Positions 52,628-61,637 of a DNA stretch of 64,000 nucleotides are shown here, one piece after another (the stretch's first letter is position 1; every line of letters begins with the position of its first letter). The notes beneath the pieces were generated by a model. The model saw only the letters and a program-made list of their open reading frames with translations, ran no database searches and was not told where the DNA came from. Source of the stretch: Pedobacter zeae (GTDB taxonomy: Bacteria; Bacteroidota; Bacteroidia; Sphingobacteriales; Sphingobacteriaceae); assembly GCF_014196715.1 (NCBI RefSeq), contig NZ_JACIEF010000001.1, positions 354,872 to 418,871 on the forward strand, given 5' to 3'. A program made the translations under genes and the position numbers.

Positions 52628-53080
52628 ATGTCTGTTTTAAAATCTAAACTCTATCAGCTTTGCTTAACTTTTATCCAAAACAGGATAGAAAACATCGAAT
52701 ATTCGCTGCAACAGGCCCGGCAGGCATCTAATGACGACACAAAAAGCAGTGCTGGCGATAAATATGAAACCACCCGCGAAATGATGCAGCAGGAAATAGA
52801 CCTTAACAATAAACTGCTTTACGAGGCCGGGCAGCAGAAAATTGCCCTGCAACAGATCGAACATGTAGAATCAGATCAGCTGGTTAAAAATGGCAGCGTG
52901 GTATTAACCTCCGAAGGTAATTTCTACATTAGCATTAGTGCCGGAGAATTAAATACCGGTGGACAGAAATTTTTTGCTGTATCTCAGGCTTCGCCCATCG
53001 GTAAATTATTGATAGGTAAAGCGAAAGACGAAGGCTTTAAATTTAACGGGAAAGATTATATTGTGAAAGCAATATTATAG
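52628..53080 (+). CDS. GreA/GreB-like protein
   Basis: A 150-residue protein with the two-part layout of transcript cleavage factors: an N-terminal helical hairpin (about 5-75; RIENIEYSLQQARQASNDDTKSSAGDKYETTREMMQQE) whose tip carries an acidic DD pair, and a C-terminal FKBP-like domain ending in SQASPIGKLLIGKAKDEGFKFNGKDYIVKAIL, close to the SPIGxALLGK ending of GreA. The order resembles a diverged GreA paralogue that could enter the RNA polymerase secondary channel. Genes like this in Bacteroidota are sometimes labelled 3-oxoacyl-ACP synthase, which the sequence does not support. Function is inference. Confidence 0.8.
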   Translation: MSVLKSKLYQLCLTFIQNRIENIEYSLQQARQASNDDTKSSAGDKYETTREMMQQEIDLNNKLLYEAGQQKIALQQIEHVESDQLVKNGSVVLTSEGNFYISISAGELNTGGQKFFAVSQASPIGKLLIGKAKDEGFKFNGKDYIVKAIL

Positions 53081-53230
53081 TTTACAGTTGGCATTGGCAG
53101 TTCCTATTTAAATAATTAACCAATGCAGTTCCCGCTAATTTAAGATGATAACCGCAAAATTCGTTTTCAGTTAACCGGTTTAAACAATTAACCGATTAAC
53201 CAATCGCTAATTAAACTGATAACTGCCAGC

Positions 53231-54397
53231 TCATTTTATTCCCATCCGCTGCGCAAAAGCCGGTACCAGGTAAGCCTTTAAGTCGATATAAGGAATAAAT
53301 ACAACAATCTGGCCTTGCGCATAACTGGCTACTTCGTAAGGGTTGTACATAAAAGCTATGCCATTGGCATTAAAATAAAAGTTGTTATTGGGTTTAATGA
53401 AATCGTCAAAAAGTACAGTGCTTAAGGCATCATTGGCTTTAATATTGTATTCTTTACGGAGATTGCGTTCTAAAATGCGTTGCAGCGTATTGGAATCTAT
53501 TTCAACAATGTCGCTCAATACCAGTTGTTTTTTATTCTTAACATCCAAACAATACATGATGCTGCTGTAATTGCCATGTGCCCCACCGGTATAGGTATCA
53601 GCCAGGAAATCGATCACTACGTAACCGTTATCGTTATAATTTACAGCTTGCTGGCTGTTGTTGGTATAGTTCAGCCAGGCCTCAAAATCATTGCCACGGC
53701 TACCTTTTGATTGTTCTGCTACCTGCAGCTTATAGTCTTTAAAATAATCAGCAGCAATATTTTTAAAGCCGGTTGTAAGGCCTGTCTGAGCTTTGATGCC
53801 GTAAATTTTTTTAAGTTCGGTAGTTAACCAGTTGCCATATTCGTCTGTATTTTTGCTTTCCAGGTACTCGAAGCTGATTTGTGCTGCAGGCGATTTGGAC
53901 TGATTGGCAAATGCCTTTACCGAATCTTCGTAAATGCCGGCATTGAACCGGTAACTCCCATCGGGATATTTTTCTGTTAAGGCTATCGGATATTTTTTTG
54001 TTTTGTCGCCGCTTTCCCAGGTGCCATTAAAACCATTCCCGGTCCATTTTAAGGTTAAATGTGGCGACTTAAAATCCTGTTTAAAGTAGGGTTCATAATA
54101 ACTGTATTCAGTAAGTAAAATGCTGTCTTTACCGATCAGGGTATCGGTTGAGAGGTTAAGCCATGAACCATCATAATAATAACTCCCACTTACATCATCA
54201 TTAACCTTTTGCAGATGCACAACTACTTTTTTCCCGGCAATGCTGCCTTCCAATCTCTTGTAGAACGTTTCGGTAAGTTCGGCTTTGCTTTGCGTAATGC
54301 TGTCCGTTTTTCCGGCATTATTATTCCCGTTTTTGGAGTTGTTACAGGCCGAGAGTATTGCTAATCCGAAAAAACATAATAAAAAAGAGTATTTCAT
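53231..54397 (-). CDS. RsiV-like (DUF3298) lipoprotein
   Basis: A 388-residue exported lipoprotein: MKYSFLLCFFGLAILSACNN has the lipobox LSAC with cysteine at 18. The N-terminal half (about 40-160) looks like a small beta-barrel or lipocalin-like segment (GSIAGKKVVVHLQKVNDDVSGSYYYDG, HLTLKWTGNGFNGTWESGDKTKKYP). The C-terminal half (about 180-388) matches the DUF4163/DUF3298 region of RsiV-like proteins: FLADTYTGGAHGNYSSIMYCLDVKNKKQLVLSDIV, FYFNANGIAFMYNPYEVASYAQGQ. In Bacillus this domain of RsiV binds lysozyme. Here it is a free lipoprotein, not an anti-sigma factor. A link to lysozyme or peptidoglycan is possible but not shown. Confidence 0.85.
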   Translation of the reverse strand: MKYSFLLCFFGLAILSACNNSKNGNNNAGKTDSITQSKAELTETFYKRLEGSIAGKKVVVHLQKVNDDVSGSYYYDGSWLNLSTDTLIGKDSILLTEYSYYEPYFKQDFKSPHLTLKWTGNGFNGTWESGDKTKKYPIALTEKYPDGSYRFNAGIYEDSVKAFANQSKSPAAQISFEYLESKNTDEYGNWLTTELKKIYGIKAQTGLTTGFKNIAADYFKDYKLQVAEQSKGSRGNDFEAWLNYTNNSQQAVNYNDNGYVVIDFLADTYTGGAHGNYSSIMYCLDVKNKKQLVLSDIVEIDSNTLQRILERNLRKEYNIKANDALSTVLFDDFIKPNNNFYFNANGIAFMYNPYEVASYAQGQIVVFIPYIDLKAYLVPAFAQRMGIK

Positions 54398-54492
54398 AGG
54401 GCTTTTGTTATAGGCGTCTTAATGCTGCAAGGTTTTCATGTTAGCATTCATTTTTCGACCTTTCAACTTTAAGCTTCTTTTAATTAACCTTT

Positions 54493-55362
54493 TTACTTAG
54501 ATTTTGTTTTATTAAAGCTCTTGTTAATACTGTAATAAAGGTTTTTTGCAGTGTATCTTCCGGGGTCAATTATCCTCCTGATGGTATAAAGCGGATAGTT
54601 TTCATCTCTCGCGGTAGATAGGATAAATGCAGCCTTAAAGCCATGTTCTTTTAGTTTATGCAGGGTAGAGGATTTGAAAACTCCGTAAGGAAAAGCAAAA
54701 TATTCTACTTTTTTTCCGGTAATCTGCTCCAGTTTTTTGGTTGGTTCATCGATTTGTGTTGTCCAGTCGGCATCAGTAAAAGTGGCAAAGTTTTTATGAT
54801 CGTAGGTATGGCTGGCAATTGTATTTCCCTCTTCAGCTAACTGTTTAATCTGCTCTTTCGTCATGTAATTGATACGGCCTTTTCTGCCAATCGATACCGT
54901 CATGATAAAATAAACCCCTTTAAAACCATATTTTTTCAGTGTAGTGTTTCCAACCGTAAACTGATCTTCATCTGTATCGTCAAACGTAATCATAATTGGT
55001 TTTTCGGGTAATTTAGCGCCGTAAACCAAATATTGGTATAACTGATCAGGTAAAATAGAATGGTAACCACTATCAGCCAGCATTTTCATATGTTCCCTGA
55101 ATTTATCAGGGGCGATAATATCATCGTGTGCTCTTTTACTATCGCTGGCAATATTGTTCCTGATCTGGTGGTAACACAGAACAGGCACCTCTCTTCTTGC
55201 CAAAATGGTTTTGTTATCGGCAGGTGGGGTAGTTGCAGTATCTATTTTAGCCGTTTCAGCAGTGTTGATAACCGCTGTTTTTTCTTTTGAAGCTTTGGAG
55301 GGCTGGCAGGAGGTTAAAAATAGGGTAGAAACCGCCGCACAGAGCAAGAAACTCTTCATCAC
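54493..55362 (-). CDS. Polysaccharide deacetylase (CE4), lipoprotein, second of a tandem pair
   Basis: A 289-residue CE4/NodB-fold deacetylase anchored as a lipoprotein (MMKSFLLCAAVSTLFLTSCQ, cysteine at 19). CE4 motifs: motif 1 ITFDDTDEDQ with D128-D129, motif 2 IASHTYDHKNF with H185 and H189 as metal ligands, motif 3 FAFPYGVFKSST, and a late LYTIRRIIDPGRY. It should remove N-acetyl or O-acetyl groups from a surface or peptidoglycan polysaccharide. The gene starts 12 bp after a paralogue of the same length with very similar sequence, so the pair arose by duplication and forms an operon. Confidence 0.93.
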   Translation of the reverse strand: MMKSFLLCAAVSTLFLTSCQPSKASKEKTAVINTAETAKIDTATTPPADNKTILARREVPVLCYHQIRNNIASDSKRAHDDIIAPDKFREHMKMLADSGYHSILPDQLYQYLVYGAKLPEKPIMITFDDTDEDQFTVGNTTLKKYGFKGVYFIMTVSIGRKGRINYMTKEQIKQLAEEGNTIASHTYDHKNFATFTDADWTTQIDEPTKKLEQITGKKVEYFAFPYGVFKSSTLHKLKEHGFKAAFILSTARDENYPLYTIRRIIDPGRYTAKNLYYSINKSFNKTKSK

Positions 55363-55374
55363 GTATTGTCTTAT

Positions 55375-56244
55375 TTAAAAGCTGTTTTTAATGCTGTTGC
55401 TTAATGTTTTTGGCGACCAGTAGCCGCTGGCAATTATCCGGCGAATGGTAAACAATGGGTCTTTTTCATCACGTTTGGTTGACAATTGGTAAGCCATTCT
55501 AAAACCACGTTTTTTAAGTTCGGGGATACCTTCTGCATTCCATAAACCAAAAGGATAAGCAAATTCTGTCATTTTTTTGCCGGTAATTTCTTCCAGTTTT
55601 TTTGTCGGTTTATCCAATTGCTCTTCCCAATCCTTACCCGCATATTTTTTAAAGTTTTTATGATCATAGGTGTGGCTGCCGATAACATTTCCTTCATCCG
55701 AAAGTTGTTTGATCTGCTCCTTGGTCATATAATCAACAAACTTTCCTTTTCTTCCGATCGAAACGGTCATGATAAAATAAACAGCTTTATAACCCAGTTT
55801 CTGTAAAGTTGGTCGTACAACGGTAAACTGGTCCATGTCGGTATCATCAAAAGTTAACATAATCGGCTTGCTCGGTAATGCAGCACCTGTATTCAGGTAA
55901 GCATAAAGCTGGTCGGGCAAAATAGTGTGGTAACCGCTATCGGCCAGCATTTTCATCTGGTCTTTAAAGTTTTGTATCTCAACGATATAATCTTTACCCA
56001 CCTTTCCATCGGTCGGCTTCCAGTTTCTCACCTGGTGATAACATAAAATAGGTACCTGTTTACGGGCCAGGATGGTTTTGGCATCGGCAACTTTTATCTT
56101 CGAAACATCCACTGGTGTATTCGCTTTTTCAACGGTTTTAACGGTAGAATCTTGATCAGCAGAATTTGCTGTTTGTGATTTAGACTGGCAGCTGGCAGCT
56201 AAAATGGCGCAAGCACTTATAATGGTTAAAAAACTGTATTTCAT
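55375..56244 (-). CDS. Polysaccharide deacetylase (CE4), lipoprotein, first of a tandem pair
   Basis: A 289-residue paralogue of the following gene, with a lipoprotein signal (MKYSFLTIISACAILAASCQ, cysteine at 19). Motifs: LTFDDTDMDQFTV (motif 1), VIGSHTYDHKNF (motif 2), FAYPFGLWNAEG (motif 3), FTIRRIIASGYWSPKTL. Long stretches such as MKMLADSGYH, PDQLY and YFIMTVSIGRKG are identical to the neighbour, while the N-terminal linkers and the segment after SIGRKG differ. The two enzymes may differ in position or substrate. Upstream is a 173-bp divergent spacer to the S9 peptidase gene, which should contain both promoters. Confidence 0.93.
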   Translation of the reverse strand: MKYSFLTIISACAILAASCQSKSQTANSADQDSTVKTVEKANTPVDVSKIKVADAKTILARKQVPILCYHQVRNWKPTDGKVGKDYIVEIQNFKDQMKMLADSGYHTILPDQLYAYLNTGAALPSKPIMLTFDDTDMDQFTVVRPTLQKLGYKAVYFIMTVSIGRKGKFVDYMTKEQIKQLSDEGNVIGSHTYDHKNFKKYAGKDWEEQLDKPTKKLEEITGKKMTEFAYPFGLWNAEGIPELKKRGFRMAYQLSTKRDEKDPLFTIRRIIASGYWSPKTLSNSIKNSF

Positions 56245-56417
56245 TTTTAGGATATAGGTTTACAAAACTATAAAATCCACCAATTATTCAGCTATCAAAA
56301 TAAATAGTGTTAATAATTATTTTAAGCGAATAAATTACACTAACTATCTCTTTTATTACATACTAAAGTGCATTTAATGTGCTTTATTAAATAATTTAGC
56401 AGCTCAAACAAATTTTA

Positions 56418-58925
56418 ATGAATAAACTTTATAAACTCCTGCTGGGTGCGCAGTTTTTATCTTTAACGATAGCCGCACAAACCAAAACATTTACCATAAC
56501 CGAAAATATCCAACCACAGCCTAAGGCAAATTATCAACTTGCATCGCGTTTTTCGCCGAATAAGCTGAAGAAAATGGTGTACTCTACTGCAGTAGACCCA
56601 CATTGGTTAAAATTAAGCAACCGTTTCTGGTATACTTTCGAAACCCCAAAAGGAAAATTCTGGTACCTGGTTGATCCGGCATCAAAAAGCAAAAAAGTGA
56701 TGTTCGACAATTCTAAACTGGCTGCAGGCATTACGCTGGTTGTGCGCGATCCTTTTGATGCAGAACATTTGCCTCTCGAAAACCTGAAATTTGCTGCAGA
56801 TGAAAAAAGCATTTCTTTTGAAGTTAAAAGCAGCGTTGATGAGCTGAAAAAAGACCGCAAAGACAAAAAAGCCGCGGATTCCATGCAGAAGAAAATCTAT
56901 TCTTTTAAATACGAACTGGCTACCGCAAAACTGACCGAAATTCCGAATTTCAGCAAGCCAAAGCCGAAACCAACCTGGGGTTCAGTAGCCCCCGATTCAT
57001 CGGCTATCATCTTCTCCCGTAATTATAATCTTTACTGGATGGATAAGGAGAATTACAAAAAAGCAGTGAAAAATGAAGATGACAGTACCATTGTTGAGCA
57101 TCAGTTAACCAAAGATGGGGTGAAATTTTATTCTTACGGTAGTGATGGCGATGGGGAAAACAATGTAGAAAATGAAAAAAACAATAAAAAACGCCGTGGT
57201 GCTTACGTACTTTGGTCGCCAAATTCGAAATATTTTGTATTAGACCGGACCGATTCACGTAAGGTGAAAGACCTTTGGGTAATTAACAGCGTTACGCCCG
57301 GGCGCCCAACTTTGGAAACCTATAAATACCAGATGCCGGGAGAGGCCGAAGCACCGCAAGATGAGGTTTTATTGTTTGATTTTGCCGCAAAATCGTATAA
57401 AAAACTCAATGTGTCTGCATTTAAAGATCAAAGTGTTTCGGTATGGAGCAAGCCTTCGTTAAACAAAGACCGCGATAACGAATTCCGTCCATCAATTTGG
57501 TTGGGTAACGATAGCCGTTTTTATTTTTCGCGCACCAGCCGCGATTTAAAACGTATCGATATCGGTACCGTTGATATCGCCACCGGAAAAGTTACTCCAT
57601 TAATTGATGAGCGCTTTAATACCTATGTTGAAGTAAACCGGCCGGGTTTGGTAAATGATGGAAAAGAACTGATCCACTGGAGCGAACGCGATGGCTGGGC
57701 GCATTTTTACCTTTTTGATGAAAATGGTAAATTGAAAAACCAGATTACCAAAGGTGCTTTCCATTGCGAAAGCATTGTCAATATCGATGAAAAAAAACGC
57801 ATACTTTATTTTACCGCTAACGGCCGTGAAGGCAAAGAAGATCCTTATTACCTGCATTTATACAGCATCAATTTCGATGGTTCGAACCTAAAATTACTAA
57901 ATGCCGGCGATTTCGACCATTTGTCGAATATGAACGATAACAGTACTTTCTTTGTTGATAATTACTCACGGGTAAATACCGCACCAAAAGCTACCCTGTA
58001 CGATGGCAGCGGTAAAAAAGTAATGGATCTGGAAACAACAGACCTTTCTTTACTAATGGCAGCCGGATATAAATTCCCGGAACCATTTAAGGTAAAAGCA
58101 GATGATGGGATTACCGATCTATACGGTGTAATGTATAAACCTTTCGATTTTGACCCGAATAAAAAATACCCGATTATAGAGTACGTGTATCCGGGTCCGC
58201 AAACAGAGGCAGTAAATAAGGCGTTCAGCAAAAGTATGGACCGTACCGATCGTTTGGCACAATTCGGTTACATTGTAATTACCGTAGGTAACCGTGGCGG
58301 TAATCCTTCGCGTTCTAAATGGTACCATACTTATGGTTATGGCAACCTGCGCGACTATGGATTAGCCGATAAAAAAACAGCTGTAGAGCAATTGACAGCC
58401 AAATATTCTTATATAGATGAATCTAAAGTGGGCATTACAGGCCACTCAGGTGGTGGTTTTATGTCGACAGCGGCCATGTTGGTCTATCCTGATTTCTTTA
58501 AAGTTGCAGTTTCGAATGCCGGAAATCACGATAACAGCATCTACAACCGTTGGTGGAGCGAGAAACATCATGGAGTGAAAGAAACTATTTCTTTAAAAGG
58601 CGATACTTCATTTAAGTATAGCATCGATAAAAACCCTGATCTTGCTAAAAACCTTAAAGGCCATTTATTGTTGATGCATGGCGATGTAGATAATAACGTG
58701 CATCCGGCAAACTCGATCAGGGTTGCCAACGCATTAATGAAAGCAGGTAAACGTTTCGATTTTCTGATTATTCCTGGCCAGCGCCATGGTTTTGGCGATA
58801 TGACAGAGTATGCCTTCTGGAAATTGGCCGATCATTTTAATAAATACTTAATTGGTGATTTTGCCGAACCGAGCGATGTTGATTTAATAGAAATGGATAG
58901 GGATATTGAGCAGAATGGGAAATAA
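56418..58925 (+). CDS. S9 family prolyl oligopeptidase/DPP4-like peptidase
   Basis: An 835-residue exported serine peptidase. The signal peptide ends at TIAA-Q (about 20). Residues 30-560 form the propeller (WSPNSKYFVLDRTDSRKVKDLWVI, NRPGLVNDGKELIHWSERDGWAHFYLFD), the rest the alpha/beta-hydrolase domain. The triad is S677 (GHSGGGF), D758 (MHGDVDNNVHPANS) and H790 (IPGQRHGFGD), with the same spacing as in DPP4. DPP4-type enzymes release Xaa-Pro dipeptides from peptides in the periplasm. An unusual lysine-rich stretch (ENEKNNKKRRGAYVLW) precedes a blade. It reads away from the deacetylase pair and converges with the M57 gene. Confidence 0.95.
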   Translation: MNKLYKLLLGAQFLSLTIAAQTKTFTITENIQPQPKANYQLASRFSPNKLKKMVYSTAVDPHWLKLSNRFWYTFETPKGKFWYLVDPASKSKKVMFDNSKLAAGITLVVRDPFDAEHLPLENLKFAADEKSISFEVKSSVDELKKDRKDKKAADSMQKKIYSFKYELATAKLTEIPNFSKPKPKPTWGSVAPDSSAIIFSRNYNLYWMDKENYKKAVKNEDDSTIVEHQLTKDGVKFYSYGSDGDGENNVENEKNNKKRRGAYVLWSPNSKYFVLDRTDSRKVKDLWVINSVTPGRPTLETYKYQMPGEAEAPQDEVLLFDFAAKSYKKLNVSAFKDQSVSVWSKPSLNKDRDNEFRPSIWLGNDSRFYFSRTSRDLKRIDIGTVDIATGKVTPLIDERFNTYVEVNRPGLVNDGKELIHWSERDGWAHFYLFDENGKLKNQITKGAFHCESIVNIDEKKRILYFTANGREGKEDPYYLHLYSINFDGSNLKLLNAGDFDHLSNMNDNSTFFVDNYSRVNTAPKATLYDGSGKKVMDLETTDLSLLMAAGYKFPEPFKVKADDGITDLYGVMYKPFDFDPNKKYPIIEYVYPGPQTEAVNKAFSKSMDRTDRLAQFGYIVITVGNRGGNPSRSKWYHTYGYGNLRDYGLADKKTAVEQLTAKYSYIDESKVGITGHSGGGFMSTAAMLVYPDFFKVAVSNAGNHDNSIYNRWWSEKHHGVKETISLKGDTSFKYSIDKNPDLAKNLKGHLLLMHGDVDNNVHPANSIRVANALMKAGKRFDFLIIPGQRHGFGDMTEYAFWKLADHFNKYLIGDFAEPSDVDLIEMDRDIEQNGK

Positions 58926-59223
58926 TCATTGAACAAATACTATAATTCCTACCTTCCTATACAATGGTTCGTGTCTTCACAAGCCATTTTTGTTTTCTAC
59001 AAATTTTTGTTTTTTTGGAAAGCAGTACTGGTAGTTCTTCGGTTATTTTAGCCCTGCTATTGCCCATAGCCCCGATTTGAATTTCTCTTGAGTACAATAT
59101 TTGTATTAAATCGGGAGCTATTTGGCGCTATCAGGTTGGGTTAGGTTGGGCTTGTGTTTCAAATGTAGACTGTTCAATTGCAAAGTTTTTCTTTTGCCGT
59201 GGTTCGTGTCTTCATTTCTCTTT

Positions 59224-59261
59224 AAAAAAAAGCCTCCCGGCTTTTAGGCTGGGAGGTTTTT
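59224..59261. terminator. Terminator after M57 gene copy 1
   Basis: Stem core GCCTCCC/GGGAGG with A run on the left and T run on the right. It can serve both the M57 gene (minus) and the S9 peptidase gene (plus). Confidence 0.85.
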
Positions 59262-59296
59262 CTTAAGTTTAAGGTAATCCTTTGGTTATTTTGATC

Positions 59297-60133
59297 TTAT
59301 TTGTATAGGTAATTAATTGCAATTACGTCGTTTGCATTAAATGTACGGTCGCCACCATTAGAGCAGGCCAGCATAAATGAAGCTGCATCTGGTTTTGATG
59401 GTGTGCCCGGAATTCTTATTGCTCCCACGGTCGATTTACCTTCATTACCTGAACCGCTGGCACCGCAACTGAAGGCACGGTTCATGTAGTCGGTATGACG
59501 GAAACCAATACAATGCCCTACTTCGTGTTGAATTACTGAAGCCAGGTACAACAAATTTGGATTGCTGCCATAAGCCGCTTCGTTGGTATTCATTTTAATC
59601 TGATTGTAAGGATTACCTGAAGAAGTTGGGAAACCTGCAGAACCTAAGGTGATAAAACCACCACTCGGACCTTCGTTGAAGCCAACAACATCGATATTGC
59701 CAGTGGTTCCGGTAGTGGCTCTTTGGAATGTGATACGAAGGCCCAGCGAATTATATCTCGAAATCATGGTATTAACCGCATCGCTATAAACCTGAGGCAG
59801 GTTAGTTACCGAAATGGTAATTACTCGCGGTAAAGAGGTAACGATGTTGGTGGTACGGTACTGTTCGGTTTCGGCAATATTTAAATCTGTCCCTTTTGAA
59901 GTTTCAGTTAAATTATCTTCGGTTAAAAGGATGTCACCTTCAACGAGATAACCCTCGTTTACCTTGCGGAGATTATCGGTACTAAAGCCTAAAGATTTAA
60001 TCCTAGCTAATTTGTCTGCAGTAATATCCGTCTTATTTTGGATTTCACTCTCTGTATTATTACTCTTACATGAATATAGAGTAGTGAATAGCAGGCATAA
60101 TGCTGCCATTGATAAAAAATTAGATGTTTTCAT
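59297..60133 (-). CDS. M57-type HEXXH zinc metalloprotease lipoprotein, copy 1
   Basis: A 278-residue lipoprotein (MKTSNFLSMAALCLLFTTLYSC, cysteine at 22) with a compact metalloprotease domain from about 95. The zinc site is the long metzincin-like motif HEVGHCIGFRH: H203, E204, H207, G210, H213, followed by the Met of TDYMNR at 217. It fits the dual-action HEIGH/M57 family of Bacteroidota and Myxococcota. A segment ITLGSAGFPTSSGNPYNQI and two cysteine positions (FSCG, LACSNGG) that could form a disulfide complete the domain. Substrates are unknown. A second gene about 92 percent identical lies 546 bp upstream on the same strand. Confidence 0.93.
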   Translation of the reverse strand: MKTSNFLSMAALCLLFTTLYSCKSNNTESEIQNKTDITADKLARIKSLGFSTDNLRKVNEGYLVEGDILLTEDNLTETSKGTDLNIAETEQYRTTNIVTSLPRVITISVTNLPQVYSDAVNTMISRYNSLGLRITFQRATTGTTGNIDVVGFNEGPSGGFITLGSAGFPTSSGNPYNQIKMNTNEAAYGSNPNLLYLASVIQHEVGHCIGFRHTDYMNRAFSCGASGSGNEGKSTVGAIRIPGTPSKPDAASFMLACSNGGDRTFNANDVIAINYLYK

Positions 60134-60601
60134 TTTGTTTAGGTTTGATTTTTTTAAAATCGAATAAGTTAGTTAATAAAATTGGCGGATTACCTTATAG
60201 ATCACCAATTTAGTGAAGATAATTTATGTAACCAAAATTTTATATAAAATAATGACTTGGTCAATATTGTATGTTTAATTATGTTATTTTGTCTTTTTTT
60301 AAGTCTAGTTAAAGGCATACATACTGTCTTGAAACAATAGAAATGTATTTTAAAAAAATGTTAAAACGCCACTTCTTTTATTTCTTATTCTTTTGGAAAG
60401 CAGTGCCGGTAGTTCTTCGGTTATTTTAGCCCTGCTATTGCTTATAGTCCCGATTTGAATTTCTCTTGAGTACAATATTTGTATTAAATCGGGAGCTATT
60501 TGGCGCTATCAGGTTTGGTTAGGTTGGGCTTGTGTTTCAAATGCAGACTGTTCAATTGCAAAGTTTTTCTTTTGCCGTGGTTCGTGTCTTCATTTCTCTT
60601 T

Positions 60602-60645
60602 AAAAAAAAAGCCTCCCGGCTTTTGCATCTGGGAGGCTTTTTTTT
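60602..60645 (-). terminator. Terminator after M57 gene copy 2
   Basis: A run, GCCTCCC, a 13-nt loop, GGGAGGC and a T run of eight: a stem of at least 14 pairs. It is the counterpart of 59224..59261. Confidence 0.9.
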
Positions 60646-60679
60646 AGGCTATAAGGTAATCCTTTTGGTAGTTTTGATC

Positions 60680-61516
60680 TTATTTGTATAGGTAGTTGAT
60701 TGCAATTACGTCGTTTGCATTAAAAGTACGGTTTCCACCATTAGAACAGGCCAGCATAAACGAGGCTGAATCTGGACCGGAAGGAGTTCCTGGTATCCTG
60801 ATTGCACCAACATTTGATGCACCTTCGTTGCCGGCACCACTCGCACCACAACTGAAGGCACGGTTCATGTAATCGGTGTGACGGAAACCAATGCAGTGGC
60901 CAACCTCGTGCTGGATTACTGAAGCCAGATACAATAAATTTGGGTTTGTGCCATAAGCTGCTGCATTAGTGTTCATCCTGATCTGGTTGTAAGGATTACC
61001 TGAAGAAGTTGGGAAACCTGCAGAACCTAAGGTAATAAAGCCACCGCTCGGACCCTCATTAAAGCCAACAACATTGATGTTTCCAGTGGTTCCGGCCGCG
61101 GCTCTTTGGAAAGTGATACGAAGGCCCAGCGAGTTATATCTCGAAATCATGGTATTAACCGCATCGCTATAAACCTGAGGGAGGTTAGTTACCGAAATGG
61201 TAATTACACGCGGTAAGGAGGTAACGATGTTGGTGGTGCGGTACTGTTCGGTTTCGGCAATGTTTAAATTTGCACCTTTCGCATTTTCAGTTAAATTATC
61301 ATCGGTTAAGAGGATATCGCCTTCAACCAGATAACCTTCGTCTATTTTGCGGAGATTATCGGTACTAAAGCCTAAAGATTTAATCTTAGCTAATTTATCT
61401 GCAGAAATATCAGTCTTATTTTGGACTTCACTTTCTGTATTATTACTCTTACAAGAATATAAAGTAGTGAATAGCAGGCACAATGCCGCCATTGATAAAA
61501 AATTGGATGTTTTCAT
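60680..61516 (-). CDS. M57-type HEXXH zinc metalloprotease lipoprotein, copy 2
   Basis: A 278-residue near-duplicate of the preceding gene with about 22 substitutions and no length change. The signal peptide, lipobox and the whole active-site region (SVIQHEVGHCIGFRHTDYMN) are identical; changes cluster in the linker (residues 58-83: KIDEGYL, DDNLTENAKGANLN) and near 228-262 (ASGAGNEGASNVG, TPSGPDS). That pattern, with no stop or frameshift, suggests both copies are still under selection. Upstream, 121 bp separate it from the divergent subtilase gene, so the two may share regulation. Confidence 0.93.
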   Translation of the reverse strand: MKTSNFLSMAALCLLFTTLYSCKSNNTESEVQNKTDISADKLAKIKSLGFSTDNLRKIDEGYLVEGDILLTDDNLTENAKGANLNIAETEQYRTTNIVTSLPRVITISVTNLPQVYSDAVNTMISRYNSLGLRITFQRAAAGTTGNINVVGFNEGPSGGFITLGSAGFPTSSGNPYNQIRMNTNAAAYGTNPNLLYLASVIQHEVGHCIGFRHTDYMNRAFSCGASGAGNEGASNVGAIRIPGTPSGPDSASFMLACSNGGNRTFNANDVIAINYLYK

Positions 61517-61637
61517 TCTGTTTAGGTTTGATTCTTTTAAATTAAATAAGTTAGTTAATAAAATTGGTGGATTACCTTATAAATCCTAATTTAGTGAAGA
61601 TAATTAATGTAACCAAAATTTTATAAATAAATAATAT

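Larger units (their letters stand above)
59013..60258. repeat. Tandem duplication, copy 1 (gene plus flanks)
   Basis: About 1.25 kb from TTTTTTGGAAAGCAG to AACCAAAATTTTATA that recurs at 60391..61636, offset about 1380 bp. It includes a dispersed element (59013..59170, with the hairpin CCCGATTT/AAATCGGG), the terminator, the whole M57 gene and about 120 bp of upstream DNA. A 130-bp spacer separates the copies. Confidence 0.85.
60391..61636. repeat. Tandem duplication, copy 2 (gene plus flanks)
   Basis: Second copy of the 1.25-kb unit, beginning TTTTGGAAAGCAGTGCCGG and ending near AACCAAAATTTTATAAA just before the subtilase gene. Coding and non-coding parts are both conserved, the terminator loops differ. 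The 60259..60390 spacer between copies is AT-rich with no feature seen. Confidence 0.85.

Noticed and set aside
60500..60691. 63-codon + frame between the M57 copies
   Set aside because: It consists of the dispersed element and the terminator; the equivalent stretch at 59.1 kb does not hold the same protein.
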